Assembly (NCBI GenBank): GCA_049324535.1
Contig: JBMOOG010000001.1
Coordinates: forward strand, 372,001-436,000
From: JBMOOG01 sp049324535
GTDB taxonomy: Bacteria; Pseudomonadota; Alphaproteobacteria; Rhodobacterales; Rhodobacteraceae
DNA: 64,000 nucleotides
Reading direction: 5' to 3'
In this document: positions 25,919 to 34,464 of the stretch, piece by piece
Numbering within the stretch: the first letter of the stretch is position 1
Layout of the letters: each line of letters opens with the position of its first letter
Program-made: the position numbers and the translations under genes
Notes under the pieces: model-generated
What the model was told of the DNA's origin: nothing
What the model saw: only the letters and a program-made list of their open reading frames with translations
Databases searched by the model: none

Positions 25919-26875
25919 ATGCGCGGCGCCGAAGAGGTGACGTTCGGTGGGCCGGCCATCGACCGGGCGGCCGAGCTGCGGCGCCGGCCCGAACGCATCG
26001 ACTGGCTGGCGCGTGATCCGCGGTCGCGCTGCCTTGCGCTCTGGCGGGGCAAGATCGCGATCGGACCCGAGGGGCCCGCCTGGGTGCCGGTTGCGCATCC
26101 GGTCTTCGAGGGCGCCGGCCCCGCCGTGTTCCTGGGGTGCGAGAACGGGGCGGGGTTCTTTGCGCGCGACATTTCGGGCTGGGAGCCCGACGCGGGCGAA
26201 CCCGCCCGCCCCGGCGACTTCTTCGATCCGACCGAGCAGGTCCATCCGGCCCTGCCCGAAGGCGTGCGGCTGGCCGAGCTGCGCGGCCGCATGGCGTCGC
26301 TGTCGGCCCGCGACGCCGGGCTTGCCGCCACCGCCCGGGCCTTGACCGGATGGCACCGCAGCCACGGGTTCTGCGCGGCCTGCGGGTCGCCCACGGCCTT
26401 TGCCGATGCGGGCTGGTCCCGGCGCTGCCCGGCCTGCGGGGCGCAGCATTTCCCGCGCACCGATCCGGTGGTCATCATGCTGGTGCTGTCGGGAAATTCG
26501 GTGCTGCTCGGCCGGTCGCCGGGTTGGCCCGACGGCATGTATTCGCTGCTGGCGGGCTTCATGGAGCCGGGCGAGACGGTCGAGGCGGCGGTCCGTCGCG
26601 AGGTCCGCGAAGAGACCGGCGTGCCGGTGGGGCCGGTCCGCTATCTGGCGAGCCAGCCCTGGCCGTTTCCGTCCTCGCTGATGATCGGCGTGCGGGGCGA
26701 GGCGCTCGCCACGTCGATCACGCTTGATCCGGTCGAGCTCGAGGACGCGCTCTGGCTGACCCGGGAGGAGGTTGCCGCCGCCTTCCGCGGGGCGCATCCG
26801 GTGGTGCGCCCGCCGCGGCGCGGGGCGATCGCGGGCTTTCTCCTGGCAAACTGGCTTGCGGATCGGCTTGATTGA
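25919..26875 (+). CDS. nudC: NADH pyrophosphatase / RNA deNADding Nudix hydrolase
   Basis: This 318-residue protein has an N-terminal NudC-like domain, a zinc ribbon with two CxxC pairs (CAACGSPTAF... and RRCPACGAQHFP), the Nudix box GFMEPGETVEAAVRREVREE, and the NudC-specific SQPWPFPSSLM after it, which separates NADH pyrophosphatases from other Nudix enzymes. It cleaves NAD(H) to NMN and AMP and removes NAD caps from RNA 5' ends. GGGAGG lies just upstream of the start. It is followed after 28 bases by an SRPBCC protein on the same strand. Confidence 0.95.
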   Translation: MRGAEEVTFGGPAIDRAAELRRRPERIDWLARDPRSRCLALWRGKIAIGPEGPAWVPVAHPVFEGAGPAVFLGCENGAGFFARDISGWEPDAGEPARPGDFFDPTEQVHPALPEGVRLAELRGRMASLSARDAGLAATARALTGWHRSHGFCAACGSPTAFADAGWSRRCPACGAQHFPRTDPVVIMLVLSGNSVLLGRSPGWPDGMYSLLAGFMEPGETVEAAVRREVREETGVPVGPVRYLASQPWPFPSSLMIGVRGEALATSITLDPVELEDALWLTREEVAAAFRGAHPVVRPPRRGAIAGFLLANWLADRLD

Positions 26876-26903
26876 CGCGAGAAGCGCGGAAAGGGGTGGG
26901 GTC

Positions 26904-27374
26904 ATGCACGTCAGCGCGAAGGAGGATGTCGGCGCCGATGCGGCCACCGTCTTTGCGATGCTGACCGATTTTCCCGCCTTCGAGCGTGCGGCCCTGCGGC
27001 GCGGTGCCGAAGTCGCCCGTCTCGACCGGCTGGAGACCAGGGGTGTCGGGATGAGCTGGTCGGGCAGTTTCGCGTGGAGGGGCCGGCAACGCCGGTTCGT
27101 CGCGGACCTCACGGGGTTCGATCCGGCCACGGCGCTGGGCTGGACGATTGAGGGCGGCGGGTTTCGCGCCGCGGTCGATCTGACCCTGATCGCGCTGTCG
27201 CCCAAGCGCACGCGGATCCTCGCCCGTGTCGAGATCAAGCCCCGGACCATCGCCGCGCGCATCCGGCTTCAGGCACTGCGCCTGCAGCGGCAGCGTCTGG
27301 TCGGCCGGGTGCAGAAGGGCCTGCGCGATGTCGCGCTGCGGATCGAGCGCGGCCATCAGGCCGGGGCGCGCTGA
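26904..27374 (+). CDS. SRPBCC (START-like) family protein
   Basis: This 156-residue protein fits the helix-grip fold: MHVSAKEDVGADAATVFAMLTDF at the start, FDPATALGWTIEGGGFRAAV in the middle strands and a long basic C-terminal helix. Such proteins bind hydrophobic ligands, but nothing here gives the ligand. It probably shares an operon with nudC. Its last 19 bases overlap the 3' end of convergent pheA. Confidence 0.75.
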   Translation: MHVSAKEDVGADAATVFAMLTDFPAFERAALRRGAEVARLDRLETRGVGMSWSGSFAWRGRQRRFVADLTGFDPATALGWTIEGGGFRAAVDLTLIALSPKRTRILARVEIKPRTIAARIRLQALRLQRQRLVGRVQKGLRDVALRIERGHQAGAR

Positions 27375-28213
27375 GCGTTCTCGTGGCGGCGCGGGTCGGC
27401 CGGATAGACGCCGAGCAGCGCCATGTAGGACGTGAAGTAGCGCAGCTCCTCGAGCGCGAGCCGCACGTTGGTGTCGTCGGGGTGGCCCTCGATGTCGGCG
27501 TAGAACTGCGTCGCCGAGAAGGATCCGTCCACCATGTAGCTTTCCAGCTTGGTCATGTTCACGCCGTTGGTGGCAAAGCCGCCCATGGCCTTGTAGAGCG
27601 CGGCGGGGATGTTGCGCACCCGGAAGACGAAGGTGGTCATCATGCCCGAGGCACCGCGGCGCCGGAAATCGGGCTCGCGCGCCATGATGAGGAAGCGCGT
27701 GGTGTTGTGCTTGTGGTCCTCGATGTGGCGGGCGAGGATGTCGAGCCCGTAGACCTCGGCGGCAAGGTCCGAGGCCAGCGCGGCCTCGGCCGGGTCGCCC
27801 AGCTCGGCCACCTCGCGGGCGGCCCGGGCGTTGTCGGTGCTGACGACGCCCTCGATCCCGTGTTCGCGCAGGAAGGATCCGCACTGCGGCAACAGCACGA
27901 TGTGGCAGTGCGCGCGCTTCACCCCCGCGAGTCTGGCTCCGCGAACCCCGAGCAGGTTGATGTGAACCCGCACGAAGGCCTCGTCGACGATGTGGAGCCC
28001 GCTTTCGGGCAGCAGGCGGTGGATGTCGGCCACCCGCCCGTAGGTCGTGTTCTCGACCGGCAGCATGGCGAGATCCGCGTCACCGCGTCGCACCGCCTCG
28101 ATCACGTCGTCGAAGGTGCGGCAGGGCAGAACCTCCATGGTCGGGCGCGCATCGCGGCAGGCCTGATGGGAATAGGCTCCGAGTTCCCCCTGGAAGGCGA
28201 TGCGACCGGTCAT
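27356..28213 (-). CDS. pheA: Prephenate dehydratase
   Basis: This 285-residue enzyme converts prephenate to phenylpyruvate in phenylalanine synthesis. The catalytic domain contains IAFQGELGAYSHQA, VENTTYGRV and the TRF motif in HNTTRFLIM. A C-terminal ACT domain follows (GGFATNGVNMTKLESYMVDG), which allows feedback control by phenylalanine. There is no chorismate mutase domain, as expected for alphaproteobacteria. The cytochrome gene is divergent, the known pheA-cycM/cycY neighbourhood of Rhodobacterales. Confidence 0.96.
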   Translation of the reverse strand: MTGRIAFQGELGAYSHQACRDARPTMEVLPCRTFDDVIEAVRRGDADLAMLPVENTTYGRVADIHRLLPESGLHIVDEAFVRVHINLLGVRGARLAGVKRAHCHIVLLPQCGSFLREHGIEGVVSTDNARAAREVAELGDPAEAALASDLAAEVYGLDILARHIEDHKHNTTRFLIMAREPDFRRRGASGMMTTFVFRVRNIPAALYKAMGGFATNGVNMTKLESYMVDGSFSATQFYADIEGHPDDTNVRLALEELRYFTSYMALLGVYPADPRRHENAQRAPA

Positions 28214-28334
28214 GCGGGCGGCTCCTGCTCTGGGCCCGCCGGACGGGCCGTCTGGCACGGCTAACTATACCTTGAAACCCCGGGGCGGAAGCGGATAGAT
28301 ACGCGGCGAACCCAGGCATGATCCGAGGCGCGAC

Positions 28335-28868
28335 ATGTTCGACACGATGACCTTCACCAAGGCCGGCGGGGCCCTCTGCGGGGCGCTGCTGATCCTGCTG
28401 CTCGGCAACTGGGCGGCGGATGCGCTTTATTACGTGGGACCGAAGGGCGCGCACGGCGAGGGCGACACGCAGGCCTATGTCATCGACACGGGCGCAAGCG
28501 ACGGCGCGACCGCCGCGGCGGCACCGGCCGAGGCCGGCCCCGATTTCGCGACGCTGATGGCATCGGCCGATGCGGCGGCCGGCGAGAAGGTGTTCGCGAA
28601 GTGCAAGGCCTGCCACAAGCTCGACGGCGCCAACGCCACCGGGCCGCACCTGAACGGCGTGGTGAATCGGGCCGTCGGCAGCGTGCCCGACTTCAACTAT
28701 TCCGACGCGATGAAGAACCACGGCGGCACCTGGACGCCCGAGATGCTCAACACCTACCTGGCCGATCCCAAGGCGGACATTCCCGGCAACAAGATGTCCT
28801 TCGCCGGCCTGCCCAAGGCGGAGGACCGCGCCAACCTCATCGCCTATCTGGAAACCCAGGGCGGCTGA
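28335..28868 (+). CDS. cycY: Membrane-anchored cytochrome c (cytochrome cy / c552 type)
   Basis: This 177-residue protein keeps an uncleaved N-terminal anchor (GALCGALLILLLGNWAADALYY), then an Ala-rich linker of about 50 residues, then a class I cytochrome domain with haem site CKACH and distal Met in NKMSFAGL. In Rhodobacter capsulatus (CycY) and Paracoccus (CycM) this tethered carrier moves electrons from the bc1 complex to terminal oxidases or the reaction centre. In this window it is the natural donor for the cbb3 oxidase encoded 11 kb away. A hairpin terminator follows. Confidence 0.93.
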   Translation: MFDTMTFTKAGGALCGALLILLLGNWAADALYYVGPKGAHGEGDTQAYVIDTGASDGATAAAAPAEAGPDFATLMASADAAAGEKVFAKCKACHKLDGANATGPHLNGVVNRAVGSVPDFNYSDAMKNHGGTWTPEMLNTYLADPKADIPGNKMSFAGLPKAEDRANLIAYLETQGG

Positions 28869-28889
28869 TCGTTTCGCAGGCTTGCCGAG

Positions 28890-28918
28890 AAGGGCCGTCC
28901 CGCCGGGGCGGCCCTTTG
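28890..28918 (+). terminator. Terminator of cycY
   Basis: AAGGGCCG and CGGCCCTT flank a GC-rich loop and end in TT. It lies 22 bases after the cytochrome stop. Confidence 0.65.
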
Positions 28919-28972
28919 CGTTTGCGGCTGTCGCCCGGGGCGACGGCTTGGATCGATGGCGCCCGTTGTGCC

Positions 28973-29008
28973 TTTCACAGGGAAGGAATCTGCGCTATAT
29001 TGCAGATG
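28973..29008 (+). promoter_or_regulatory. Candidate promoter/operator of the Xre-RES toxin-antitoxin pair
   Basis: A -10 TATATT (28996-29001) lies 17 bases after TTTCAC (28973-28978). The -10 is inside an imperfect palindrome TGCGCTATATTGCA (28991-29004), as expected for an operator where the antitoxin represses its own promoter. AAAGGA then precedes the antitoxin ATG by six bases. Confidence 0.45.
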
Positions 29009-29020
29009 AAAGGACCGTCG

Positions 29021-29401
29021 ATGCCGCTTGCGCAGTCCCAGCCCGCTCCTCTCGATCGCAGCGCGATCCTGTCGAAGGCGACGCTCCGCGCCGCCGAAAG
29101 GCTCGGGCTGTCCGGCCGCCAGCTGGCCGGCATCGTCGGCGTGTCCGAGGCCACGATTTCGCGCATCCGTCGCGGCGACGCGGTCCTTGAGGACGGGACC
29201 AAGCCGTTCCAGCTTGCCGCGCTTCTGGTGCGGGCGTTCCGGTCGCTCGACGCGATCACCGGCGGGGACGAGGCCGTGGCCCGGGCCTGGGTCGCCGCGC
29301 CCAACGCGGCGCTGGGCGCGCGGCCGGTCGAGCGCATGGCCACGGTGCAGGGGCTGGTCGATGTCGTTGCCTATCTGGACGCCCGACGCGCTCCGCTCTG
29401 A
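29021..29401 (+). CDS. Xre/MbcA/ParS-type antitoxin
   Basis: This 126-residue protein has an N-terminal HTH (AAERLGLSGRQLAGIVGVSEATISRIRRG) and a C-terminal toxin-binding part (AITGGDEAVARAWVAAPNAALGARPVE, then VDVVAYLDARR), which is the MbcA/ParS/Xre layout. It should neutralise the RES toxin encoded next and repress the operon. The ATG at 29021 has AAAGGA six bases upstream; an in-frame ATG at 29006 has none. Its 3' end overlaps the toxin gene by 41 bases. Confidence 0.9.
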   Translation: MPLAQSQPAPLDRSAILSKATLRAAERLGLSGRQLAGIVGVSEATISRIRRGDAVLEDGTKPFQLAALLVRAFRSLDAITGGDEAVARAWVAAPNAALGARPVERMATVQGLVDVVAYLDARRAPL

Positions 29402-30137
29402 AGCGCGGCCCTTCTCGGGCCGGGCCTGGAGGCTGGTCGAGGCCCAGCACCGGGTTTCCACGCTGAAGCTGGTCGAGAGTTTGGCCGAGCAGGCGCTTCT
29501 CGAGCAGGTTCTCGACGAGACCAAGCCGCCGCTGCCGCCCGAGTGCCACCACCTGCATTATCTGCTGTTCACGCCGTTCCGTTACCGGCCCTATCCGCAG
29601 GGATCGCGCTTTCGCCGCGCCGGACTGACGCCCGGGGTCTGGTACGGGTCGGACCGGCCCGGGACGGCGGCGGCGGAGATGGTGTTCTACCGGTTCCTCT
29701 TCTACGCCGAGAGCCCGACGACGCCCTTTCCCGACAATGCCGCCGACTGCACGGCCTTCTGCGTCGACCTGGCCACGCCGGCGGCGCTGGACGTGGCGTC
29801 GGGCGCGCTGGCGCGCGACCGCGCGCAGTGGGGCCATCCCACAGACTACGCGGCCTGCCAGGCACTGGCCGACGCCGCGCGCGACGCGGGTGTGCAGATC
29901 ATCGCCTACCCTTCGGTGCGCGATCCGGCCGGCGGCCTGAACCGGGCCGTACTCACCTGCCGGGCCTTCGCGACACCGGAACCGGTCGAGAGCCAGAGCT
30001 GGCGCATCCGGGTCGGGCGGACCGGGGCGCAGGTTCTGTGCGACTCTCCGCGGATCGCCATCGAGTTCGGCCGCGACGCCTTTGCCGGCGATCCGCGGCT
30101 GGCGGGCATGGTCTGGGACCGGCCGCGGGCCCGTTGA
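29361..30137 (+). CDS. RES-domain toxin (NAD+ phosphorylase)
   Basis: This protein of about 258 residues begins MSLPIWTPDALRSEARPFSG inside the antitoxin gene in another frame. It continues with WRLVEAQHRVSTLKLVES and the RES core (FRRAGLTPGVWYGSDRPGT, AEMVFYRFLFY, and a late region CRAFATPEPVESQSW). RES toxins degrade NAD+, halting growth when the antitoxin is lost. The longer type seen here, with the EAQHRVST start, is common beside ParS/Xre antitoxins. The 41-base overlap implies coupled translation. No truncation is evident, so the module appears intact. Confidence 0.87.
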   Translation: MSLPIWTPDALRSEARPFSGRAWRLVEAQHRVSTLKLVESLAEQALLEQVLDETKPPLPPECHHLHYLLFTPFRYRPYPQGSRFRRAGLTPGVWYGSDRPGTAAAEMVFYRFLFYAESPTTPFPDNAADCTAFCVDLATPAALDVASGALARDRAQWGHPTDYAACQALADAARDAGVQIIAYPSVRDPAGGLNRAVLTCRAFATPEPVESQSWRIRVGRTGAQVLCDSPRIAIEFGRDAFAGDPRLAGMVWDRPRAR

Positions 30138-30283
30138 GGCTGTGCGGGGGGCCTGCGGGCGCATCGCGCCTGCGACGATCACACGGCGTTTCACGCATTC
30201 GCGCCTTGCGGCGGCCCCGCGCCACCCCTTAGCTTGGCGCAATTGACGAGGCCGCGCGACGGCCGGGCAGCAAGGGGTACGGC

Positions 30284-32146
30284 ATGGCGGCGAAGGGTCT
30301 GGGGGCGGTGGCACGGCGTTTCGGGATCGCGGCGCTGTCCGGGATGGTGCTCGTGGCGCCGGCGATGGCGCAGGACACGATCACGGCGCACTCGATCACC
30401 ACCTTTGGCGAGCCGTCGAAATACCCAGCCGACTTCCAGCATCTTGACTATGTGAACCCCGACGCGCCCAAGGGCGGCGAGATCGCCGAGGCCACCTACG
30501 GCACGTTCGACAGCTTCAACCCCTACACCCAGAAGGGCAACGCGGCGGCGTTGTCGAACATCGCCTACGAGGAGATGATGGTGGGGACGGCCGACGAGAT
30601 CGGCGCGCTCTACTGCCTTCTGTGCGAGACGATCGAGTATCCGGCCGACAAGGCCTGGGTGATCTTCAACCTGCGCCCCGAAGTCCGCTTTTCCGACGGC
30701 AGCCCGATGACGGCGGAGGATGTGCTGTTCACCTACGAGCAGTTCCGCGACGACGGGCTGATTTCCTTCCGCGCCGTTCTCAAGGAGTTTGTGGAGAAGG
30801 CCGAGGTCCTCGGTCCGCACCAGATCAAGTACACCTTCCGGCCCGGGTCGTCCGAGCGCGAGCGCATCCAGACGGTCGGCGGCCTGCCGGTGATGTCGAA
30901 GGCCTGGTTCGACAAGACCGGCGCGCGTCTGGACGAGTCGCGGATGGAGCCGGGCATCGGCAGCGGCCCCTACATTCTCGACCGGTTCGACATCAACCAG
31001 CGGGTGATCTACAAGCGCCGGCCCGACTACTGGGGCGCGGACCTTCCGATCAACCGCGGCCGGTGGAATTTCGACACCATCCGCATCGAGTATTTCGGCG
31101 ACCCGACCGCGGCCTTCGAGGGCTTCAAGTCCGGCGCCTTCACCTTCCGCAACGAGAATTCGTCGAAGAACTGGGCCACCGGCTACGACTTTCCTGCCCT
31201 TCAGAAGGGCTGGGTGGTCAAGCGCGACATCAAGAACGGGCTGATCGCCAACAACCAGTCCTTCGTGTTCAACCTGCGGCGGGCCAAGTTCCAGGACGTG
31301 CGCGTGCGCGAGGCGCTGGGGCTGATGTTCAACTACGAGTGGTCGAACGAGACCCTGTTCTTCGGGCTCTACAAGCGGATCAATTCCTTCTTCGAGAACA
31401 GCGATCTGGCGGCCACCGGCCTGCCGTCGCCCGAAGAGCTTGCGCTGCTCGAACCGCTCCGGGACAAGCTCGCGCCCGGGGTGATCGACGCCGAGCCGGT
31501 GATGGCACCCGTCTCGGGCGAGCGGCAGCTCGACCGCAAGAACCTGCGCAAGGCGGCGGCCCTTCTCGACGAGGCCGGCTGGCCGGCGGGCGCCGACGGC
31601 ATCCGCCGGAACGACAAGGGCGAGGCGCTCACCGTCGAGTTCCTGTCCGACGATCCGGCCTTCGACCGGGTCATCAACCCCTACATCGAGAACCTGCGCG
31701 CGCTGGGGGTGGATGCGAAGCTGTCGCGGGTGGACGATGCGCAATACACCCGCCGCACCCGCGACTTCGATTTCGACATGATCACCGACCAGCTGCCGAC
31801 CGGCTACGAGCCGGGCGCGGGCCTCAAGCAGTATTTCGGCACGGCGGGCGTCAAGGACGTGTTCAACACCATGGGTCTCAGCGACCCGGCGGTCGATGCG
31901 CTGATCGACGACGTGATGGCGGCCGACACCAAGGCCGAGCTGCACGCCGCGGCCAAGGCGCTGGACCGCCAGCTGCGCGCGCTGCGGTTCACCGTGCCGC
32001 AGTGGTACAAGGACAGCTACACCGTGGCCTATTACGACATGTTCGAGCACCCCGAGACGCTTCCGCCCTATTCTCTGGGCGAGTTGGACTTCTGGTGGTA
32101 CAACCCGGAAAAGGCCGAAAAGCTGAAGGCGCAGGGCGCGTTCTGA
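30284..32146 (+). CDS. yejA: Extracellular solute-binding protein of a YejABEF-type peptide ABC transporter
   Basis: This 620-residue protein has a signal peptide that ends near APAMA-Q (residue about 29). The family 5 solute-binding fold shows KYPADFQHLDYVNPDAPKGG, the YejA-like start, and VRFSDGSPMTAEDVLFTYEQF. It binds oligopeptides or microcin-like peptides in the periplasm. It is the first gene of yejA-B-E-F, with 28 bases to yejB. Confidence 0.92.
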   Translation: MAAKGLGAVARRFGIAALSGMVLVAPAMAQDTITAHSITTFGEPSKYPADFQHLDYVNPDAPKGGEIAEATYGTFDSFNPYTQKGNAAALSNIAYEEMMVGTADEIGALYCLLCETIEYPADKAWVIFNLRPEVRFSDGSPMTAEDVLFTYEQFRDDGLISFRAVLKEFVEKAEVLGPHQIKYTFRPGSSERERIQTVGGLPVMSKAWFDKTGARLDESRMEPGIGSGPYILDRFDINQRVIYKRRPDYWGADLPINRGRWNFDTIRIEYFGDPTAAFEGFKSGAFTFRNENSSKNWATGYDFPALQKGWVVKRDIKNGLIANNQSFVFNLRRAKFQDVRVREALGLMFNYEWSNETLFFGLYKRINSFFENSDLAATGLPSPEELALLEPLRDKLAPGVIDAEPVMAPVSGERQLDRKNLRKAAALLDEAGWPAGADGIRRNDKGEALTVEFLSDDPAFDRVINPYIENLRALGVDAKLSRVDDAQYTRRTRDFDFDMITDQLPTGYEPGAGLKQYFGTAGVKDVFNTMGLSDPAVDALIDDVMAADTKAELHAAAKALDRQLRALRFTVPQWYKDSYTVAYYDMFEHPETLPPYSLGELDFWWYNPEKAEKLKAQGAF

Positions 32147-32174
32147 GAACAGGCACGGGGGCGGACGGGCAGCG

Positions 32175-33302
32175 ATGGGCGCCTATATCCTGCGCAGGAT
32201 CCTTCTCGTGATTCCGACGCTGATCGGGATCATGATCATCAACTTCACGCTTACCCAGTTCGTGCCCGGCGGCCCGATCGAACAGGTGCTGGCGCGCATG
32301 GAAGGTCAGGGCGACGTGTTCCGCACCATCGCGGGCTCGGGCGCCGATGCCGGAGGCGATCAGGCGGCGCAGGGGCAGGAGACCTATGCCGGCGCGCGCG
32401 GCCTGCCGCCCGAGTTCATCAAGGAGCTCGAGCAGCAGTTCGGCTTCGACAAGCCGCCGCTCGAGCGCTTCCTGAAGATGATGGGCGACTACCTGCGCTT
32501 CGATTTCGGCGAAAGCTACTTCCGGTCGATCTCGGTCGTCGATCTGGTGCTGGAAAAGATGCCGGTGTCGATCTCGCTCGGACTCTGGACGACGCTGCTG
32601 GCCTATCTGATCTCGATCCCGATGGGGATCCGCAAGGCGGTCCGCGACGGCTCGCCCTTCGACACCTGGACCTCGGGGGCGATCATCGTCGGCTATGCGA
32701 TCCCGGGCTTCCTCTTCGCGATCCTGCTCATGGTCCTGTTCGCGGGCGGCAGCTACTGGAAGATCTTTCCGCTCAGGGGCCTCCTGTCCGAGAACCTGTC
32801 CGGCGCGATGTGCGCCCCCTGGTCGGGGTCCTTTTCCTTCGCGGACTGCGTGACGCGGGTGATCCCCGACTACTTCTGGCACATCACCCTGCCGATCCTC
32901 GCCATGACGATCTCGAGCTTCGCCACGCTGACCATGCTGACCAAGAACAGCTTCCTCGACGAGATCCACAAGCAGTACGTGATGACGGCGCGCGCCAAGG
33001 GCCTGACCGAAGGCCGCGTGCTCTACGGCCATGTCTTCCGCAACGCCATGCTGATCGTGATCGCCGGCTTTCCTGGCCTGTTCCTGTCGGTCTTCTTCGG
33101 CTCGTCGATCCTGATCGAGACGATCTTCTCGCTGGACGGACTGGGGCGCATGGGGTTCGAGGCGGCGGTGGCGCGCGACTACCCGGTGATCTTCGGCACG
33201 CTCTTCGTCTTCGGCCTCATCGGTCTTTTCGTCGGGATCCTGTCGGACCTGATGTATGTCTTCGTCGATCCGCGCATCGACTTCGGCAAGAGGACGGGCT
33301 GA
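32175..33302 (+). CDS. yejB: Peptide ABC transporter permease YejB
   Basis: This 375-residue membrane protein starts MGAYILRRILLVIPTLIGIM, typical of DppB/OppB permeases, with a long periplasmic insert (about residues 40-110) that is characteristic of YejB. The EAA loop near VMTARAKGLTEGRVLYGHVFRN contacts the ATPase. Its TGA overlaps the ATG of yejE by one base. Confidence 0.93.
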   Translation: MGAYILRRILLVIPTLIGIMIINFTLTQFVPGGPIEQVLARMEGQGDVFRTIAGSGADAGGDQAAQGQETYAGARGLPPEFIKELEQQFGFDKPPLERFLKMMGDYLRFDFGESYFRSISVVDLVLEKMPVSISLGLWTTLLAYLISIPMGIRKAVRDGSPFDTWTSGAIIVGYAIPGFLFAILLMVLFAGGSYWKIFPLRGLLSENLSGAMCAPWSGSFSFADCVTRVIPDYFWHITLPILAMTISSFATLTMLTKNSFLDEIHKQYVMTARAKGLTEGRVLYGHVFRNAMLIVIAGFPGLFLSVFFGSSILIETIFSLDGLGRMGFEAAVARDYPVIFGTLFVFGLIGLFVGILSDLMYVFVDPRIDFGKRTG

Positions 33303-34408
33303 TGCGGCTTTCGCCCCTGAACCAGCGGCGGTGGCGAAACTTCCGCGCGAACCGTCGCGCGTACTGGTCGCTCTGGGTCTTCCTCGTTCTCTTCGGGCTG
33401 TCGCTCTTCGCCGAGGTCATCGCCAACGACAAGCCGATCGTGGTCAGCTATCGCGGAGAGCTCTATTTCCCGATCTACCGCTTCTATCCCGAGACGGCCT
33501 TTGGCGGCGACTTCAAGACCGAGGCGATCTACAAGGACGAGGCGGTGCAGTGCCTGATCGTCACCGGCGGCGTGCAGGACTGCTGGGATGACCCGGAAGG
33601 CGTCGCCGAAGAGGCGAGGACCACCGGCAAGGTCGCGGGCGAACCGGTCGAGAAGGGCTGGATGCTCTGGCCGCCCATTCCCTACAGCTACCAGACCATC
33701 AACAACGTCGGCACCGCGCCCTCGGCGCCGGACGCGCAGCACTGGCTGGGAACCGACGACACCGCGCGCGACGTGCTGGCGCGCATCATCTACGGGTTCC
33801 GGCTGTCGATCCTGTTCACGCTCATCGTCACCTCGGTCTCGTCGGTGCTGGGCATCGCGGCGGGCGCGGTGCAGGGCTATTTCGGTGGCCGCACCGATCT
33901 TGTCTTCCAGCGGGTGCTGGAGATCTGGGGCTCGACGCCCTCGCTTTATGTCATCATCATCCTCTTCGCGATCCTCGGGCGCAGCTTCTGGCTGCTGGTC
34001 TTCGTCTCGATCCTCTTCGGCTGGCCGGCCCTGACCGGGGTGGTGCGCGCCGAATTCCTGCGGGCGCGCAACTTCGAATATGTCCGCGCCGCACGGGCGC
34101 TGGGCGTGCGCGACCGGGTCATCATGTTCCGCCACATACTGCCGAACGCGATGGTGGCGACGCTCACCATCCTGCCCTTCCTGGTGACCGGCGCCATCGC
34201 CGGGCTCGCCTCGCTCGACTTCCTGGGCTACGGGTTGCCGTCCTCGGCGCCCTCTCTGGGCGAACTCACGCTTCAGGCCAAGCAGAACTTGCAGGCGCCC
34301 TGGCTCGGGTTCTCGGCCTTCTTCACCTTCGCGATCATGCTCGCGCTTCTGATCTTCATCTTCGAGGGGGTCCGCGACGCCTTCGACCCGCGGAAGACCT
34401 TCCAATGA
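33302..34408 (+). CDS. yejE: Peptide ABC transporter permease YejE
   Basis: This 368-residue OppC-type permease has an N-terminal TM (WSLWVFLVLFGLSLFAEVIA), a large periplasmic loop that includes YFPIYRFYPETAFGGDF, a feature of YejE, and the C-terminal five-TM core with EAA loop (YVRAARALGVRDRVIMFRHI). It pairs with YejB. Its stop overlaps the first ATG of yejF (ATGA). It starts by the TGATG junction at 33300-33304. Confidence 0.93.
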   Translation: MRLSPLNQRRWRNFRANRRAYWSLWVFLVLFGLSLFAEVIANDKPIVVSYRGELYFPIYRFYPETAFGGDFKTEAIYKDEAVQCLIVTGGVQDCWDDPEGVAEEARTTGKVAGEPVEKGWMLWPPIPYSYQTINNVGTAPSAPDAQHWLGTDDTARDVLARIIYGFRLSILFTLIVTSVSSVLGIAAGAVQGYFGGRTDLVFQRVLEIWGSTPSLYVIIILFAILGRSFWLLVFVSILFGWPALTGVVRAEFLRARNFEYVRAARALGVRDRVIMFRHILPNAMVATLTILPFLVTGAIAGLASLDFLGYGLPSSAPSLGELTLQAKQNLQAPWLGFSAFFTFAIMLALLIFIFEGVRDAFDPRKTFQ

Positions 34409-34464
34409 CGGGGCCAATGACCGAAGCGATGACCGGGCCAATGACCGGCGCGATGACCGGGCCG
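34405..34464 (+). repeat. Five 12-base tandem repeats, each opening with ATG, at the start of yejF
   Basis: Units start at 34405, 34417, 34429, 34441 and 34453. Each begins ATGAC; units 1, 3 and 5 continue as GGGCC(A/G), units 2 and 4 as GAAGCG or GGCGCG. The repeat encodes MTGP-MTEA-MTGP-MTGA-MTGP and so supplies five in-frame start codons. Confidence 0.85.
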
